From the NCBI GenBank assembly GCA_964526675.1, contig CAZGLY010000011.1, forward strand, positions 1-64,000: a stretch of 64,000 nucleotides of DNA, in the 5' to 3' direction. Both the position numbers and the translations under genes were made by a program. The notes beneath the pieces are model-generated. The model was not told the origin of the DNA and made no database searches. It saw nothing but the letters and a program-made list of their open reading frames with translations. Source of the DNA: CAZADA01 sp964526675. Lineage in GTDB: Bacteria > Pseudomonadota > Alphaproteobacteria > Caulobacterales > Maricaulaceae. This document shows, in pieces, positions 23,720 to 32,224 of the stretch; position 1 is the first letter of the stretch, and each line of letters begins with the position of its first letter.

Positions 23720-25132
23720 ATGAACGCCGATCTAGCGGCCCTCCTCTATTTGGTGGCGGGCGTCCTGTTCATTTTGACGTTGCGCGGCTTGTCGAGCCCT
23801 GAGACCAGTCGCCAAGGCAATCTGTTTGGCATGATCGGCATGGCTCTGGCCGTGGGCGTGACGCTGGCGGTCACCGCCGGGCAGGGCGGGCTCGACGGGA
23901 CCACGTTGGCGTTGATCTTCGGCGGCGTTGCGATCGGCGGCGGAGTCGGCGCGGTGATCGCGAACCGCATTGCGATGACGGAGATGCCGCAGCTGGTGGC
24001 GGCGTTCCATTCGCTTGTGGGTTTGGCGGCGGTGTTCGTGGCGGCGGCGGCGCTCTACACGCCCGAAGCGTACGGCATCGGCGTGGCGGGTGACCTGAAG
24101 ACCGCGTCGTTGATCGAGCTCTCCTTGGGCACGGCGATCGGCGCGATCACCTTTTCGGGGTCGGTGATCGCGTTTGCGAAGCTCAACGGCAACATGTCCG
24201 GCGCGCCGATCCTGCTGCCCGCGCGTCACCTCATCAACATCGGCATCGGCCTTGGGATCGTGGCGGGAATTGTCGCGCTGGTGCAGTCCGGCGGAAGCGC
24301 GACGACCGCGTTTTGGGTGATCACCGCGCTCGGCTTCGTCATCGGCGTTACGTTGATCATCCCGATTGGCGGCGCGGACATGCCCGTCGTCGTGTCGATG
24401 CTCAACTCCTATTCGGGCTGGGCGGCGGCCGCGCTGGGCTTCACGTTGGAGAACACGGCGCTGTTGATCACGGGCGCGTTGGTCGGCTCGTCCGGCGCGA
24501 TCCTGTCCTACATCATGTGCAAGGGCATGAACCGCAGCTTCATCTCCGTCATCCTCGGCGGATTTGGCGGCGACGACGCGGCCGCCGCCGCAGCCCAGGC
24601 CGAGATGGGCGCCGTCAAACGCGGCTCGGCGGACGACGCCGCCTTCATCATGAAAAACGCCGGCAAGGTGATCATCGTGCCGGGCTACGGCATGGCCGTC
24701 GCCCAGGCGCAGCACGCGCTCAAGGAGATGGGCGACAAGCTCAAGGCCGAGGGCGTGGACGTGGCGTACGCCATTCACCCCGTCGCCGGGCGTATGCCGG
24801 GCCACATGAACGTGCTGCTGGCCGAGGCGCAGGTGCCCTATGACGAAGTCTTCGAGTTGGAAGACATCAATTCCGATTTCGGGCAGGCCGATGTGGCCTT
24901 CGTGATCGGCGCCAACGACGTGACCAATCCGGCGGCGGAGGATGACCCAAGCTCGCCGATTTACGGCATGCCCGTGCTGAAGGTGTGGAACTCGGGCACC
25001 GTGTTCTTTGTGAAGCGCTCGCTCGGCTCAGGCTACGCCGGGGTGCAGAACCCGCTCTTCTTCCGTGACAACACGATGATGTTGCTGGCCGACGCGAAGA
25101 AAATGGTCGAGGACGTCGTGAAGTCTTTGTAG
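23720..25132 (+). CDS. pntB: NAD(P) transhydrogenase subunit beta
   Basis: This 470-residue subunit has membrane domain dII and the NADP-binding domain dIII, which reduce NADP with NADH using the proton gradient. Membrane helices cover about residues 1-260; dIII includes GKVIIVPGYGMAVAQAQHAL, RMPGHMNVLLAEAQVPYDEV and GANDVTNPAAEDDPSSPIYG, all strongly conserved. The length is typical. The start is ATG with GGAG upstream. The expected neighbours pntAA and pntAB are not adjacent: pntAB is 1.5 kb upstream, with two reverse genes between. Confidence 0.97.
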   Translation: MNADLAALLYLVAGVLFILTLRGLSSPETSRQGNLFGMIGMALAVGVTLAVTAGQGGLDGTTLALIFGGVAIGGGVGAVIANRIAMTEMPQLVAAFHSLVGLAAVFVAAAALYTPEAYGIGVAGDLKTASLIELSLGTAIGAITFSGSVIAFAKLNGNMSGAPILLPARHLINIGIGLGIVAGIVALVQSGGSATTAFWVITALGFVIGVTLIIPIGGADMPVVVSMLNSYSGWAAAALGFTLENTALLITGALVGSSGAILSYIMCKGMNRSFISVILGGFGGDDAAAAAAQAEMGAVKRGSADDAAFIMKNAGKVIIVPGYGMAVAQAQHALKEMGDKLKAEGVDVAYAIHPVAGRMPGHMNVLLAEAQVPYDEVFELEDINSDFGQADVAFVIGANDVTNPAAEDDPSSPIYGMPVLKVWNSGTVFFVKRSLGSGYAGVQNPLFFRDNTMMLLADAKKMVEDVVKSL

Positions 25133-25204
25133 CCGGCGTGGCGTTGGTCGGTGTTTTCTGCGTCGTGAACGGGCGAACGGTTGGACACAACGCGTGTGCT
25201 GAAG

Positions 25205-25657
25205 ATGTTGCCACTTGTACTCTTTGCGGTCTTGACCCTGATAGCGGCGCTCCATGTCTATTGGGGCTTCGGCGGCTTGTGGCCGGCTAACAGCGAGCGC
25301 GCGCTCATCAACACCGTTGTTGGAAGCCCAAGAGCCCGGGCGATGCCGGCCCTGGCGCCGACACTTGTGGTCGCCGGCTTGATCTTCCTCGCCGGGGTGT
25401 TTGGGCTGTTGGCCGGCGGCGTGATCCCCGGCGTGGTCCACGTCTTGGCGCGGATCGCCGCCGGTGTTTTGGCGGTGATCTTTATCGGACGCGGCGTGGT
25501 CGGCTGGGGGATTGACCTCGGCGTCATCCAGGCGGACGTGACCGAGCCGTTTCGGACGCTGGATCTGTGGTTCTACTCGCCGCTCTGCTTTGGGTTGGGC
25601 GCGGCCTTCGCCGTTTTGACATTTACGGGTGGAGCGTCCGCCGCCGCCTCAGCATAA
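25205..25657 (+). CDS. DUF3995 membrane protein
   Basis: This small integral membrane protein has about 150 residues and four predicted helices. The DUF3995 signature is clear near the N terminus: LIAALHVYWGFGGLWPAN, followed by LAPTLVVAGLIFLAG and an end segment LDLWFYSPLCFGLGAAF, as in the family. Function is not known. The ATG at 25205 puts the conserved helix at the start; in-frame GTG 25196 and TTG 25181 are alternatives. It follows pntB on the same strand. Confidence 0.8.
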   Translation: MLPLVLFAVLTLIAALHVYWGFGGLWPANSERALINTVVGSPRARAMPALAPTLVVAGLIFLAGVFGLLAGGVIPGVVHVLARIAAGVLAVIFIGRGVVGWGIDLGVIQADVTEPFRTLDLWFYSPLCFGLGAAFAVLTFTGGASAAASA

Positions 25658-25844
25658 CAATACCGTGCACGGATCTTTGAAACGTGATCCGGACACTCGA
25701 CGTCCGCGGGCCCTTAGAGCCGCCTCTGCCGCGGACATCGCCGGCTCTTTAACGCCATCGCAGCGTCGCGCGGATTGGCGATGCAACACACTCTGAACGG
25801 TTTGCGCCTACGCTCCCGCGCTATGGCGAGCGTGGTGGAGTGTT

Positions 25845-27695
25845 GTGGCGCAAACGCATAAGGCATCACCTTTTTCGGCTCCGGACGCGGCCTATGCGAC
25901 CCTCGCGCAGTCACGGCGCAAGGCGTTGGCGTTCCGGCTCGTGGTCGCGGTGTTCGGCGCGTGCGTGGCGGCGACCTACGGAGCGGTCGAGGCGGCGGGC
26001 GTCTATCTCGCGCTCGTGGTCGTGACGCAGGCGTTTGACGCGATTTGGTGCGCGCGGCTCCTGCGCCACGTCGAAACGGGCGCTTTGAGCCGGTTGGACC
26101 GCGCCGTGACGGTGGCGGGTATGACGCTGGCGACGGCGACTTACGGTCTGTTGCCGCCGATCCTCTGGTTTCAGGACCTTCAGGCCACAACGGCCGTGGC
26201 GGTGATCTGGTTTTGCGGATCGCTGATTCATGTCGTGACGCACACGCATTATGTGCGTCCGGTGATGATCGCGGGCATGGCGGGACATCTGCTGATCTTC
26301 ACGGGCATGCTCGCGGGGTCTTTGCTGACGGGGTTCGGGCTTTGGCCGTTGGCCTGCATCGTGTTGGCGTTCGTGGCGTTTGTGGTGCATCTGCGGGTGT
26401 TGCTGGCGCACTTCAGCGGGATCAGCGGCTCTTTGATGGCCGCGCGGCGGGACGCCGAGCGTCGCGGCGGCGAAGCTGAGCGCGCCAGTCAGGCGAAGTC
26501 CGATTTCCTCGCCATGATCAGCCATGAATTGCGGACGCCGCTCAATGGCGTGTTGGGCATGGCGCAAGCGTTGCGGGACACGACGCTGGACGGGCAACAA
26601 GAACGCTGTGTCGACACGATCCTGCAATCCGGCAATCTGCTGCTTGCCCTTCTCAACGAAGTTCTGGATTTCTCAAAAATTGAAGCTGGGAAACTGGAGC
26701 TGGAAGAGATCAGCTTTGAGTTGCGCCCCTTGATTGAGACGGTGTCTCATCTGTGCCGCTCGATCGCGGAGGACAAGGGGCTGCTGTTTTCCGTCGATGT
26801 CGATGATGACATCCCACAGACGCTTGTGGGTGATCCGATCCGAATTCAGCAGATTCTGATCAATCTCTTGTCGAATGCGGTCAAGTTTACCGAAGCTGGC
26901 GCAATTCGTTTGGAAGTTCGCGGGGATGTGGTGGCGGAGAACGCCGCCTTGATCACGTTCCGTGTGCACGACACCGGCTGCGGGATCTCAACGACCGATC
27001 AGGCCCGTTTGTTCCAGGCGTTCACGCAAGCGGATCGGTCGACGAGCCGGCGGTTCGGCGGCACGGGGCTGGGCCTTGCGATCGCGCGCCGGTTGGCGCG
27101 CTTGATGGGGGGCGACATCACGGTCGAGAGCGTTCTGGGCGACGGGTCGGTGTTTACCGCGCAGATCAAGACGGTGCTGACGGAACGCCGCTCCCAGTCG
27201 CGCGCCGCTCCGGCCAGGGCCGAGTCCCGCGGGGCGGCGGAGCTGGAGCAATCAGGACGGGTCTTGCGTGTCCTGGTGGTCGACGACAATCCGGTGAATC
27301 AAAGCGTGGTCGCCGCGTTCCTGGAAGGCCCGAACGTGCGGCTCCAGACCGCGTTCGATGGCCACGAGGCCCTCACCATGTTGACGGATGAGCGCTTCGA
27401 CGTCGTGCTGATGGATGTGCTGATGCCCCGCCTCGATGGTCTGAAAGCGACGCGTCGTCTGCGCGGCGGCGGCGGCCCCAACGCGGCGGCGCCCGTCATC
27501 GCGCTGACCGCTGACGCCAAGGAGGACACGCGGCGCCAGTGCGCAGAGGCGGGGATGACCGCGTTCTTAACAAAGCCGATCAATCGGGCCGCGCTGATGG
27601 AAATTGTGACCCAGTATGGCCCAGGCGGCGACCTGATCTCGCCCGCGACGTCGACCAAGCCAGAGCACGGCGCGCCGGAGCGCGCGCGCCTCTGA
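25845..27695 (+). CDS. Hybrid sensor histidine kinase with receiver domain
   Basis: The protein has 616 residues. About six membrane helices (residues 30-190) form a sensor without an obvious large periplasmic loop. Then come HisKA with His227 in MISHELRTPLNG, HATPase_c with N box around Asn340 (LINLLSNAVKFTE) and G boxes (DTGCGI, GGTGLGLAI), a short linker, and a receiver whose phosphorylated residue is Asp524 (VLMDVLMP). So phosphate can pass from His227 to its own Asp524. No HPt domain or partner regulator is nearby. The start is GTG with GGAG four bases before. Confidence 0.93.
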   Translation: MAQTHKASPFSAPDAAYATLAQSRRKALAFRLVVAVFGACVAATYGAVEAAGVYLALVVVTQAFDAIWCARLLRHVETGALSRLDRAVTVAGMTLATATYGLLPPILWFQDLQATTAVAVIWFCGSLIHVVTHTHYVRPVMIAGMAGHLLIFTGMLAGSLLTGFGLWPLACIVLAFVAFVVHLRVLLAHFSGISGSLMAARRDAERRGGEAERASQAKSDFLAMISHELRTPLNGVLGMAQALRDTTLDGQQERCVDTILQSGNLLLALLNEVLDFSKIEAGKLELEEISFELRPLIETVSHLCRSIAEDKGLLFSVDVDDDIPQTLVGDPIRIQQILINLLSNAVKFTEAGAIRLEVRGDVVAENAALITFRVHDTGCGISTTDQARLFQAFTQADRSTSRRFGGTGLGLAIARRLARLMGGDITVESVLGDGSVFTAQIKTVLTERRSQSRAAPARAESRGAAELEQSGRVLRVLVVDDNPVNQSVVAAFLEGPNVRLQTAFDGHEALTMLTDERFDVVLMDVLMPRLDGLKATRRLRGGGGPNAAAPVIALTADAKEDTRRQCAEAGMTAFLTKPINRAALMEIVTQYGPGGDLISPATSTKPEHGAPERARL

Positions 27696-27696
27696 T

Positions 27697-27732
27697 ACCG
27701 ACCCGCTAACCCGTGTCGCGGGTCCGGTCGGT
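27697..27732. terminator. Weak hairpin between converging genes
   Basis: ACCGACC (27697-27703) can pair with GGTCGGT (27726-27732), with an inner CCCGC/GCGGG alternative. It lies between the kinase stop and the rpsU stop, which converge here. No T run on either strand, so a bidirectional terminator is only a guess. Confidence 0.27.
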
Positions 27733-27950
27733 CAGCGTCGGGTCACGAGTCCTTCGCGCTGGGCCCGTTTGCGCGCCAGTTTGCGGGCGCGACGGATGGC
27801 CTCGGCTTTTTGGCGGGCGCGTTTTTCAGAGGGTTTTTCATAGTGGTTCCGCCGTTTCATCTCGCGGAACGTGCCTTCGCGTTGCATCTTTTTCTTCAAC
27901 GCTTTGATGGCTTGGTCGACATTGTTGTCGCGGACATAAATCTGAACGAT
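27732..27950 (-). CDS. rpsU: 30S ribosomal protein bS21, apparent ATC start codon
   Basis: The 72-residue product matches bS21 along its full length: VRDNNVDQAIKALKKKMQRE, REMKRRNHYEKPSEKRARQ, then a Lys/Arg/Ala helix ending LVTRR. bS21 lies by the anti-Shine-Dalgarno region of the 30S. No ATG, GTG or TTG occurs in frame between the upstream in-frame TGA and the conserved VRDNN. AGGAGG stands eight bases before ATC, and reading it as Met gives MVQIYVRDNNV, lining up with the usual MVQVxVRDNNV. I take ATC as the start; GTC just before it and ATT two codons later are worse spaced. It faces COQ9, as in relatives. Confidence 0.9.
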   Translation of the reverse strand: MVQIYVRDNNVDQAIKALKKKMQREGTFREMKRRNHYEKPSEKRARQKAEAIRRARKLARKRAQREGLVTRR

Positions 27951-28002
27951 GACTTGGTCCTCCTTGCGTCATGGCGCTGGGACACCCCCACGCGGCCTCG
28001 GC

Positions 28003-28031
28003 TAGATAGCAATGATGCCTTAAACTGTCTA
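28003..28031 (-). promoter_or_regulatory. Candidate rpsU promoter
   Basis: On the minus strand TAGACA (28026-28031) and TATCTA (28003-28008) are separated by 17 bases, about 50 bases ahead of the proposed rpsU start. The -35 matches TTGACA at five of six positions, the -10 only at three. A plausible but weak sigma-70-type promoter, positioned where one is needed between the divergent rpsU and COQ9 genes. Confidence 0.33.
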
Positions 28032-28078
28032 CAAACGCGCAGCGTTTTCATGGCGCGCGGTGGTGAAGGAGACGCGGT

Positions 28079-28765
28079 GTGGCGGCGATGGACGTGACGT
28101 TGGATCCTGAGCGGCGAGCGGTCTTGAGCGCGATGCTGGCGCGCGCGCCGTTTGACGGCTGGTCGCGCACGGCGCTTGAGCAGGCGGGCGCGGACGTTGG
28201 TGTTGAGCCAGGGGCGCTGGCGTTGCTCATTCCTGGCGGCGTCGTCGAGGTGTTGGAGCTCTGGGCGGCGGTTTGCGATCGCGACGCCCGCGATCGCCTC
28301 GCGGCGGTGGATCAAACGGCGATGAAGGTGCGCGAGAAAGTCGCGTTTGGCGTGCGCGCCCGCCTGGAGGCGATCGGCGATGAGCATCGGGAGGCCGCCC
28401 GTCGCGGTTTGGCGCGTTTGGCGCTTCCCGACGGCGCCGGTGCGGCTGCGCGCATCGGTTGGCGGGCGGCGGACACGGTGTGGCGCGGCATTGGCGACCG
28501 TTCGACGGACGGAAACTTCTATTCCAAGCGGGTGATTCTGAGCGGGGTGTTCGCGGTCGTGACGCCGGCGTGGCTCAACGCGTCCGGACCGGCGGACGAC
28601 ACGCCTTGGCGTGTGTTGGACGCGCGCATTGAGGACGTGATGCGGTTTGAGAAGGTGAAAGCGCGGCTGCGTTCGTGGACCGACAACGGCCCCTCTTTGG
28701 TCGACGGTCTGGCGCGGTTGCGGTATCCGCGCCGGCCACGGAGCGGGCTGCACGGTCAGCGCTGA
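28079..28765 (+). CDS. COQ9 family protein (ubiquinone biosynthesis)
   Basis: This 228-residue protein matches COQ9, a lipid-binding TetR-fold protein that helps hydroxylation steps of ubiquinone synthesis. Typical stretches are KVREKVAFGVRARLE, GWRAADTVWRGIGDRSTDGNFYSKRVILSGVFA (shown in two halves in the family: AADxxWxxxGDxSxDxNxYxKR) and the end FEKVKARLR. The GTG at 28079 follows AAGGAG by seven bases; an ATG three codons later is too far. It runs opposite to rpsU, a common alphaproteobacterial arrangement. Confidence 0.92.
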   Translation: MAAMDVTLDPERRAVLSAMLARAPFDGWSRTALEQAGADVGVEPGALALLIPGGVVEVLELWAAVCDRDARDRLAAVDQTAMKVREKVAFGVRARLEAIGDEHREAARRGLARLALPDGAGAAARIGWRAADTVWRGIGDRSTDGNFYSKRVILSGVFAVVTPAWLNASGPADDTPWRVLDARIEDVMRFEKVKARLRSWTDNGPSLVDGLARLRYPRRPRSGLHGQR

Positions 28766-28780
28766 GATCCCAAAGCGCCC

Positions 28781-29038
28781 TTAGGTGCGCCGCGAGGGGG
28801 CCACCGGCTCGGCGTTGGGCCGGGTGGGCGCGACGTTCGCGTTCTCATTCAGAAAATGCTCGAGATCGACCACGGCGATGCGCCACTCGCGGCCGAACTT
28901 GATCGCCCGCAGCTTGTGCTGGCGAATCCAAGCGCGGATGGTGCTTTCTTTGACCTTGAGGCGGTCGGCGGTCTCGTGCACCGTGAGGAGCGGCTTACTC
29001 AGCATGTTGCGGCACCATAGTCTGTGTCGAATACCCAT
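28781..29038 (-). CDS. Excisionase-like helix-turn-helix DNA-binding protein
   Basis: The protein has 85 residues (74 if the internal ATG at 29005 is used). The core LLTVHETADRLKVKESTIRAWIRQHKLRAIKFGREWRI is the MerR/excisionase-type HTH_17 domain: winged helix, then a basic strand contacting DNA. After it comes LEHFL and a low-complexity tail. Such proteins may be phage or plasmid Xis factors or plain regulators. No integrase or att site is near, so a chromosomal regulator is more likely. Neither start has a good ribosome site. Confidence 0.82.
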   Translation of the reverse strand: MGIRHRLWCRNMLSKPLLTVHETADRLKVKESTIRAWIRQHKLRAIKFGREWRIAVVDLEHFLNENANVAPTRPNAEPVAPSRRT

Positions 29039-29133
29039 AGTAGTGGCAAGGCTGTTTTAGCGCGTCCACATCGCGTATTGCCGCACCCTGTCACCGTTGA
29101 CGATGGTTTTTGTGTGGGCGTCCGTCATACGGA

Positions 29134-30222
29134 TCACGAAACGCGTGTGATGTGGCCGGTTTTCCGCCCCGGCGTCGCGGCGCGTTTGCCGTAGTGATTC
29201 AGCCGCAGCCGCGGGTCGCGCAGCAGCTCAGTCGCCGCGTTCACGGACTCGCCCAGGAGGTTGGTCATGACGACCTCGCCGCCGCGACGGGCTGGATCGC
29301 CCAAAGGCCAACCGGCGATCGCGCGCACGTGCTGTTCGAACTGATCGCACCAGGCGCCGCCGTCGGTCCAGTGACCGGAGTTGTGGACCCGCGGAGCGAT
29401 CTCATTGACCAACAGTCCGCCCGGAGCGTCGAAGAATTCCACCGCCATCACGCCGACATAGTCCAGCCGGTCCATCATGCGGCGCGTGAAGCCGACCGCG
29501 TCATCCTGCAAGGCTGCGCTGTCGGGCGCGGGGGCGCGGCTTTCCCGGAGGATCCCCTCCTCATGCCGATTTTCGGCCAAGTCGTACGCCGCGAACGCGC
29601 CGTCCACGCCGCGTGCGCCGATCACCGAGACCTCGCGGTGAAACCGCACAACGCCTTCCACAATCGCCGGCGCCCGGCCGTGCGCCGCCCACGCCTCGTG
29701 GATGTCCGCCGCAGAGCGGACCAGGGCTTGGCCTTTGCCGTCATAGCCGAACCGGCGCGTCTTGAAGATCGCCGGCGCGCCCACGGCCGCGAGCGCCGTC
29801 TCCGCGTCGTTGGCTGCGTCGATCGTGGCGAACGTGGCCGTCGCGGCCCCGCACGCGGCCGCAAAGCGCTTTTCCTCGAGACGATCTTGGGCGATCGCCA
29901 CGGCCCGCGGCGTCGGGCGCACCGGCTTCGACGCGTGCAGAGCCATGAGCGCATCCACCGGCAGATGCTCGAGCTCGTGGGTGATCACGGCGCACGGCTC
30001 CGCGAAGCGCTTGAGACGCGCGAGGTCGTCAAAGGCGCCCACAGTCGCGGCCGCTGCAACGCGAGCGGCGGGCGCGTCCGGTTCCGTCGCGTACACATGG
30101 ACGTCGAAGCCGAGGCGCGCTGCGGCCAGGGCGATCATGCGCCCCAGCTGGCCGCCGCCCACCACGCCGATCGTGGCGCCAGGCGCGATGGGACCGCCGG
30201 CGCGCGCATCGGGCGTGGTCAT
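29134..30222 (-). CDS. purK: 5-(carboxyamino)imidazole ribonucleotide synthase
   Basis: This 362-residue ATP-grasp enzyme makes N5-CAIR from AIR, ATP and bicarbonate in purine synthesis. The N-terminal GVVGGGQLGRMIALAAARLG, the ATP-grasp region KTRRFGYDGKGQALV, REVSVIGARG, the metal and phosphate site MAVEFFDAPGGLLVNEIAPRVHNSGHWTDGG (in two parts) and FEQHVRAIAGWPLG are all PurK signatures. The ATG overlaps the purE stop by four bases (ATGA), so the two are translationally coupled. The length is normal. Confidence 0.96.
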   Translation of the reverse strand: MTTPDARAGGPIAPGATIGVVGGGQLGRMIALAAARLGFDVHVYATEPDAPAARVAAAATVGAFDDLARLKRFAEPCAVITHELEHLPVDALMALHASKPVRPTPRAVAIAQDRLEEKRFAAACGAATATFATIDAANDAETALAAVGAPAIFKTRRFGYDGKGQALVRSAADIHEAWAAHGRAPAIVEGVVRFHREVSVIGARGVDGAFAAYDLAENRHEEGILRESRAPAPDSAALQDDAVGFTRRMMDRLDYVGVMAVEFFDAPGGLLVNEIAPRVHNSGHWTDGGAWCDQFEQHVRAIAGWPLGDPARRGGEVVMTNLLGESVNAATELLRDPRLRLNHYGKRAATPGRKTGHITRVS

Positions 30223-30737
30223 GAGCGGTCGCTCGTACGGGCGGTGGAGTCGATCTCGGGATGGAGCGCGACGGAGTCCGTTTGGGCCTGTCGCCACGCG
30301 TCTAGGCGATCCGCGAGCGCGGCGTCCGTGAGCGCGAGCACTTGCGCGGCCAGAAGGCCGGCGTTGAACGCGCCTGCGTCGCCGATCGCCAGCGTGCCCA
30401 CGGCCACGCCTTTGGGCATCTGCGCGATCGACAACAAGCTGTCGAGCCCAGACAGCGTTTTCGACTGCACCGGTACGCCGAACACGGGCAACGGCGTCAT
30501 GGCGGCGGTCATTCCGGGAAGGTGCGCCGCCCCGCCGGCGCCGGCGATGATGACGCGCACGCCGCGGGCGCGGGCGTCCTTGGCGAAGGCCGTTAGGCGG
30601 TCCGGCGTGCGATGGGCGGACACGATCCGCACCTCGTAGGCGACGCCCAGGGTGTCCAGAACGCCGGCGGCCGCGGCCATTGTGGGCCAGTCCGACTGTG
30701 AGCCCATGATGATCGCGATGGGCGCGGTTTCCGCCAT
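30219..30737 (-). CDS. purE: N5-carboxyaminoimidazole ribonucleotide mutase
   Basis: This 172-residue enzyme converts N5-CAIR to CAIR, the step after PurK. Signature segments: IIMGSQSDWPTMAAAAGVL (phosphate and substrate loop), RIVSAHRTPDRL with the catalytic His, and AGAGGAAHLPGMTAAMTPLPVFGVPV. It is slightly longer than the E. coli enzyme, with an added C-terminal helix. The ATG at 30737 was chosen from the conserved MAExxPIAIIMGS start; the ribosome site is weak. It leads the purEK pair. Confidence 0.96.
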   Translation of the reverse strand: MAETAPIAIIMGSQSDWPTMAAAAGVLDTLGVAYEVRIVSAHRTPDRLTAFAKDARARGVRVIIAGAGGAAHLPGMTAAMTPLPVFGVPVQSKTLSGLDSLLSIAQMPKGVAVGTLAIGDAGAFNAGLLAAQVLALTDAALADRLDAWRQAQTDSVALHPEIDSTARTSDRS

Positions 30738-30892
30738 GCTGGAGGGTCCTCGGCGAGTGGAGCGCGGGACGATACGCACGGCGTGTCCTGGGTCAAGCCT
30801 GCGCTCTCGTCACTTGGGGGTCGGAGAGAAGGGGTTTCTTAACGACGTCACGGTCTAGTCGCACACATTGCTGTCATCTTGCGACCGACCTC

Positions 30893-31612
30893 ATGGACGC
30901 TCTTCACCGGCACGCCTTTGACCCTCTGTCTGGTCCCGATCTTGGGCCAGATTTCGGGCTGCCTGCTGGCCCCGAGGACGCTGTCGCGGAGTCGTCGAGT
31001 GAGCGCGCCACGCAGACGCGCGGCGCCGCGGTCTCGGCGGCTGTGCGTGCGGAGATGCTGCGCTTGTTGGTCGAAATGGGCCGGCTGCACGATGAGGCCG
31101 CGCGGTTGCGGCGGCGTGTGGCGGAGTTGGAAGCGCTCGCGGACACCGATCCATTGGCGGATGTGTTGAATCGGCGCGCGTTCTTGCGCGAGTTCGACCG
31201 TATGATTGCGCATGCCGCGCGTTATGGCGGTGCGGTGAGCCTCATCTACTTGGATCTGGACGCCTTCAAGAGCGTCAACGATCGTTTCGGCCACGCCGCT
31301 GGCGACGCCGTGATCCGCCATGTCGCGCAGATTTTGCGCCGGCGGACCCGCGCCAGCGACATCGTGGGCCGCATGGGCGGCGACGAGTTCACGGTGGCGT
31401 TGTCCCACGCGGATCACGCTGCGGCGTTGGCGCGCGCGTTCGACCTGTGCCGGGCGATCGCGGCTGACCCGGCCGATTTCGAAGGGCGCGCCGTGACGGT
31501 GACCTGCACGTGCGGCGCGGAGGCGGTTCGTCCAGGGGAGATGGCCCAGCATGTCGTGGCGCGCGCCGATGAGGCGATGTACGCGCGCAAGGTCAAACTC
31601 GCGGCGTCGTAA
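30893..31612 (+). CDS. Diguanylate cyclase (GGDEF domain)
   Basis: This 239-residue soluble protein makes cyclic di-GMP from two GTP. After a variable N-terminal part and a short coiled coil (about 50-82), the GGDEF domain begins DTDPLADVLNRRAF; the active-site motif is GGDEF at 162-166, and the inhibitory I-site RASD lies at 153-156, exactly five residues before it, so feedback inhibition is expected. LDLDAFKSVNDRFGHAAGD and DEAMYARK are typical. No sensor domain is recognised. It is divergent from purE and sits between purE and the DUF465 genes, which are usually closer. Confidence 0.92.
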   Translation: MDALHRHAFDPLSGPDLGPDFGLPAGPEDAVAESSSERATQTRGAAVSAAVRAEMLRLLVEMGRLHDEAARLRRRVAELEALADTDPLADVLNRRAFLREFDRMIAHAARYGGAVSLIYLDLDAFKSVNDRFGHAAGDAVIRHVAQILRRRTRASDIVGRMGGDEFTVALSHADHAAALARAFDLCRAIAADPADFEGRAVTVTCTCGAEAVRPGEMAQHVVARADEAMYARKVKLAAS

Positions 31613-31641
31613 CGGGATCCGGACCGGCGCAGCGAGCCCGA

Positions 31642-31851
31642 TCAGGCGATGATGTCCGGGTTCAGTTGATTCTCGATCCAGCAAATCTCATCGCGCAGGG
31701 CCAGCTTGCGCTTCTTAAGCCGGGTCAGTTTGAGCTGATCGCGCACGCCTGTGGCTGCCATGGCCGCGACCGCGTCATCAAGGGCGCGATGCTCTTCCCG
31801 AAGGTCGTACAAGCGCGCCTGGAGCGCGGTGTCGTTGGCCCCGTTTTCCAT
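31642..31851 (-). CDS. DUF465 (YdcH-like) small protein
   Basis: The 69-residue protein is a helical hairpin of the DUF465 family, seen in LYDLREEHRALDDAVAAM and QLKLTRLKKRKLALRDEICWIENQL. Members are short, charged and of unknown function; in alphaproteobacteria they are commonly found near purEK, as here. The ATG at 31851 places the family's start correctly; the frame is open further upstream but there without resemblance. A second DUF465 gene starts 190 bases away in the opposite direction. Confidence 0.88.
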   Translation of the reverse strand: MENGANDTALQARLYDLREEHRALDDAVAAMAATGVRDQLKLTRLKKRKLALRDEICWIENQLNPDIIA

Positions 31852-32041
31852 CGTGCGTCCAGAAATTCTCCGCAGCCCATCGGGGATTTTCCACAGGAAA
31901 ATGGCGGTCGTCAGCGGCCCTGTAAAGGCGTGTGTGGCGCAGAAGGAGCTCGCCGCGCGCGCGCCTGGCGCCGCGGGTCGTGACTCACCTCGTTGAAGTG
32001 TGATCTTATTGCGACATGAGCACCACAATGAGGAGGCGAGT

Positions 32042-32212
32042 ATGGCTGTGCATGCGCGCATTCGGGAATTGTCGGCCCGTCACCGGGACTTACACCAGGC
32101 CTTGGAGGCGGAGCTGAAGCGTCCAGGCGCTGATCTCGATCGCTTAGCGGTGCTTAAGAAACAGAAATTGCGGCTAAAGGACGAAATCGCGGCGCTCGAA
32201 AGCCGGGCCTGA
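32042..32212 (+). CDS. DUF465 (YdcH-like) small protein
   Basis: The 56-residue DUF465 protein contains RIRELSARHRDLHQALEAEL and RLAVLKKQKLRLKDEIAAL. GAGGAGG lies before the ATG, a strong ribosome site, which settles the start. It is a divergent neighbour of the longer DUF465 gene, so the two share the 190-base control region. Function is unknown; the fold is expected to be an antiparallel helical pair. Confidence 0.9.
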   Translation: MAVHARIRELSARHRDLHQALEAELKRPGADLDRLAVLKKQKLRLKDEIAALESRA

Positions 32213-32224
32213 TCGCGCAGGCGT

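Noticed and set aside
28781..29038. A prophage or integrated element marked by the excisionase-like protein
   Set aside because: No integrase, att-like repeats, tRNA or phage genes nearby; the neighbours are conserved chromosomal genes.
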